This document shows, piece after piece, positions 63,877 to 64,000 of a DNA stretch of 64,000 nucleotides. The notes beneath the pieces are model-generated. The model saw nothing but the letters and a program-made list of their open reading frames with translations, searched no databases and had not been told where the DNA came from. The position numbers and the translations under genes are program-made. The DNA is taken from NCBI RefSeq assembly GCF_002846205.1, contig NZ_PHKV01000005.1:186001-250000 (forward strand). The letters are read 5' to 3'. Numbering within the stretch: the first letter of the stretch is position 1; each line of letters begins with the position of its first letter. Origin of the DNA: Xanthomonas prunicola. Lineage in GTDB: Bacteria > Pseudomonadota > Gammaproteobacteria > Xanthomonadales > Xanthomonadaceae.

Positions 63877-63942
63877 GCCGCCCACTGCAGCCACAACGTC
63901 CCGCCAGCGGTTCAACCCGCAGCCACCGCTTGTCCGACTCCC

Positions 63943-63967
63943 CAATCCCGATTTCAGATTCCCGTCT
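63943..63967. repeat. GGGAATCGGGAAT-type repeat, reverse orientation
   Basis: CCCCAATCCCGATTTCAGATTCCCGTC: a diverged block of the same dispersed family as at 3407, 6651 and 10843, 67 bases after the MHYT gene stop. Only one orientation is visible before the window ends. Confidence 0.55.
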
Positions 63968-63972
63968 CAACC

Positions 63973-63992
63973 ATATGGAACGCCGCTTGCAT
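63973..63992 (+). promoter_or_regulatory. RpoN (-24/-12) promoter of the gene beyond the right edge (probably flhB)
   Basis: ATATGGAACGCCGCTTGCATC: GG at 63977-63978 and GC at 63989-63990 with ten bases between; the -24 element reads TGGAAC rather than TGGCAC. The expected start point is at about 64002, just outside the window. In Xanthomonas flhB follows this block; that the next gene is flhB is inference. Confidence 0.65.
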
Positions 63993-64000
63993 CAGCTGGG

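Overview
The window is a chromosomal segment of a Xanthomonas-type gammaproteobacterium (Xanthomonadaceae). The evidence is the high GC content, the flagellar locus with its own rpoN2-vemR-fleQ module, an atypical PilZ protein and an FsnR-like regulator beside fliS, a RavR-like GGDEF-EAL-REC protein, and the short GGGAATCGGGAAT-type intergenic repeats. It is one long polar-flagellum and c-di-GMP locus. The pathovar cannot be named from this stretch alone.

Layout. 1-4.8 kb: a PAS histidine kinase (cut by the left edge), the RavR-like response regulator and a convergent PAS kinase. 4.9-6.3 kb (minus strand): flgA-flgM-flgN. 6.8-20.9 kb (plus strand): cheV, flgBCDEF, flgGHIJKL and fliC. 21.1-24.6 kb: fliD, fliS, a FliT-like chaperone, a PilZ-like protein and an FsnR-like regulator. 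24.8-28.1 kb: rpoN2, vemR, fleQ. 28.2-43.1 kb: a glycan island that resembles the viosamine-type flagellin-glycosylation islands of plant-pathogenic pseudomonads. It holds an aminotransferase, a private ACP, a ketoacyl-ACP synthase III, two short-chain dehydrogenases, two left-handed beta-helix proteins, a Rieske oxygenase, two FkbM methyltransferases, a WavE-like protein, a KdsB-like cytidylyltransferase and a 1188-residue multidomain glycosyltransferase, with a decayed IS701-type transposase inside. 43.4-55.2 kb: fliEFGHIJK, fliLMNOP, fliQR. 55.2-63.9 kb: two paralogous beta-propeller/GGDEF sensors and an MHYT-GGDEF-EAL protein. The window ends on a sigma-54 promoter, probably for flhB.

Control. 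Ten -24/-12 (RpoN) promoters, each with exactly ten bases between GG and GC, can be read by eye: before flgA, flgB, flgG, fliD, the island aminotransferase, the island glycosyltransferase, fliE, fliL, fliQ and the next gene off the right edge. The genes for the sigma factor and its enhancer-binding protein (rpoN2, fleQ) lie in the same window. FliA (sigma-28) type promoters are clear before fliC and flgM, plausible before fliS, and weaker before cheV and the c-di-GMP genes. The two island promoters place sugar synthesis and transfer in the flagellar regulon, which supports flagellin as the acceptor.

Most unusual points: the fatty-acid-like acyl/amino-sugar pathway with an embedded Rieske oxygenase; a duplicated N-terminal domain on an FkbM methyltransferase; a 478-base low-complexity spacer between fliP and fliQ, with fliQ apparently leaderless; Val at flagellin position 43 inside the flg22 epitope; degenerate EAL and GGDEF motifs in the RavR-like protein; and several families of hairpin repeats, two of which supply the stop codons of genes. 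No tRNA, rRNA or CRISPR array was seen.
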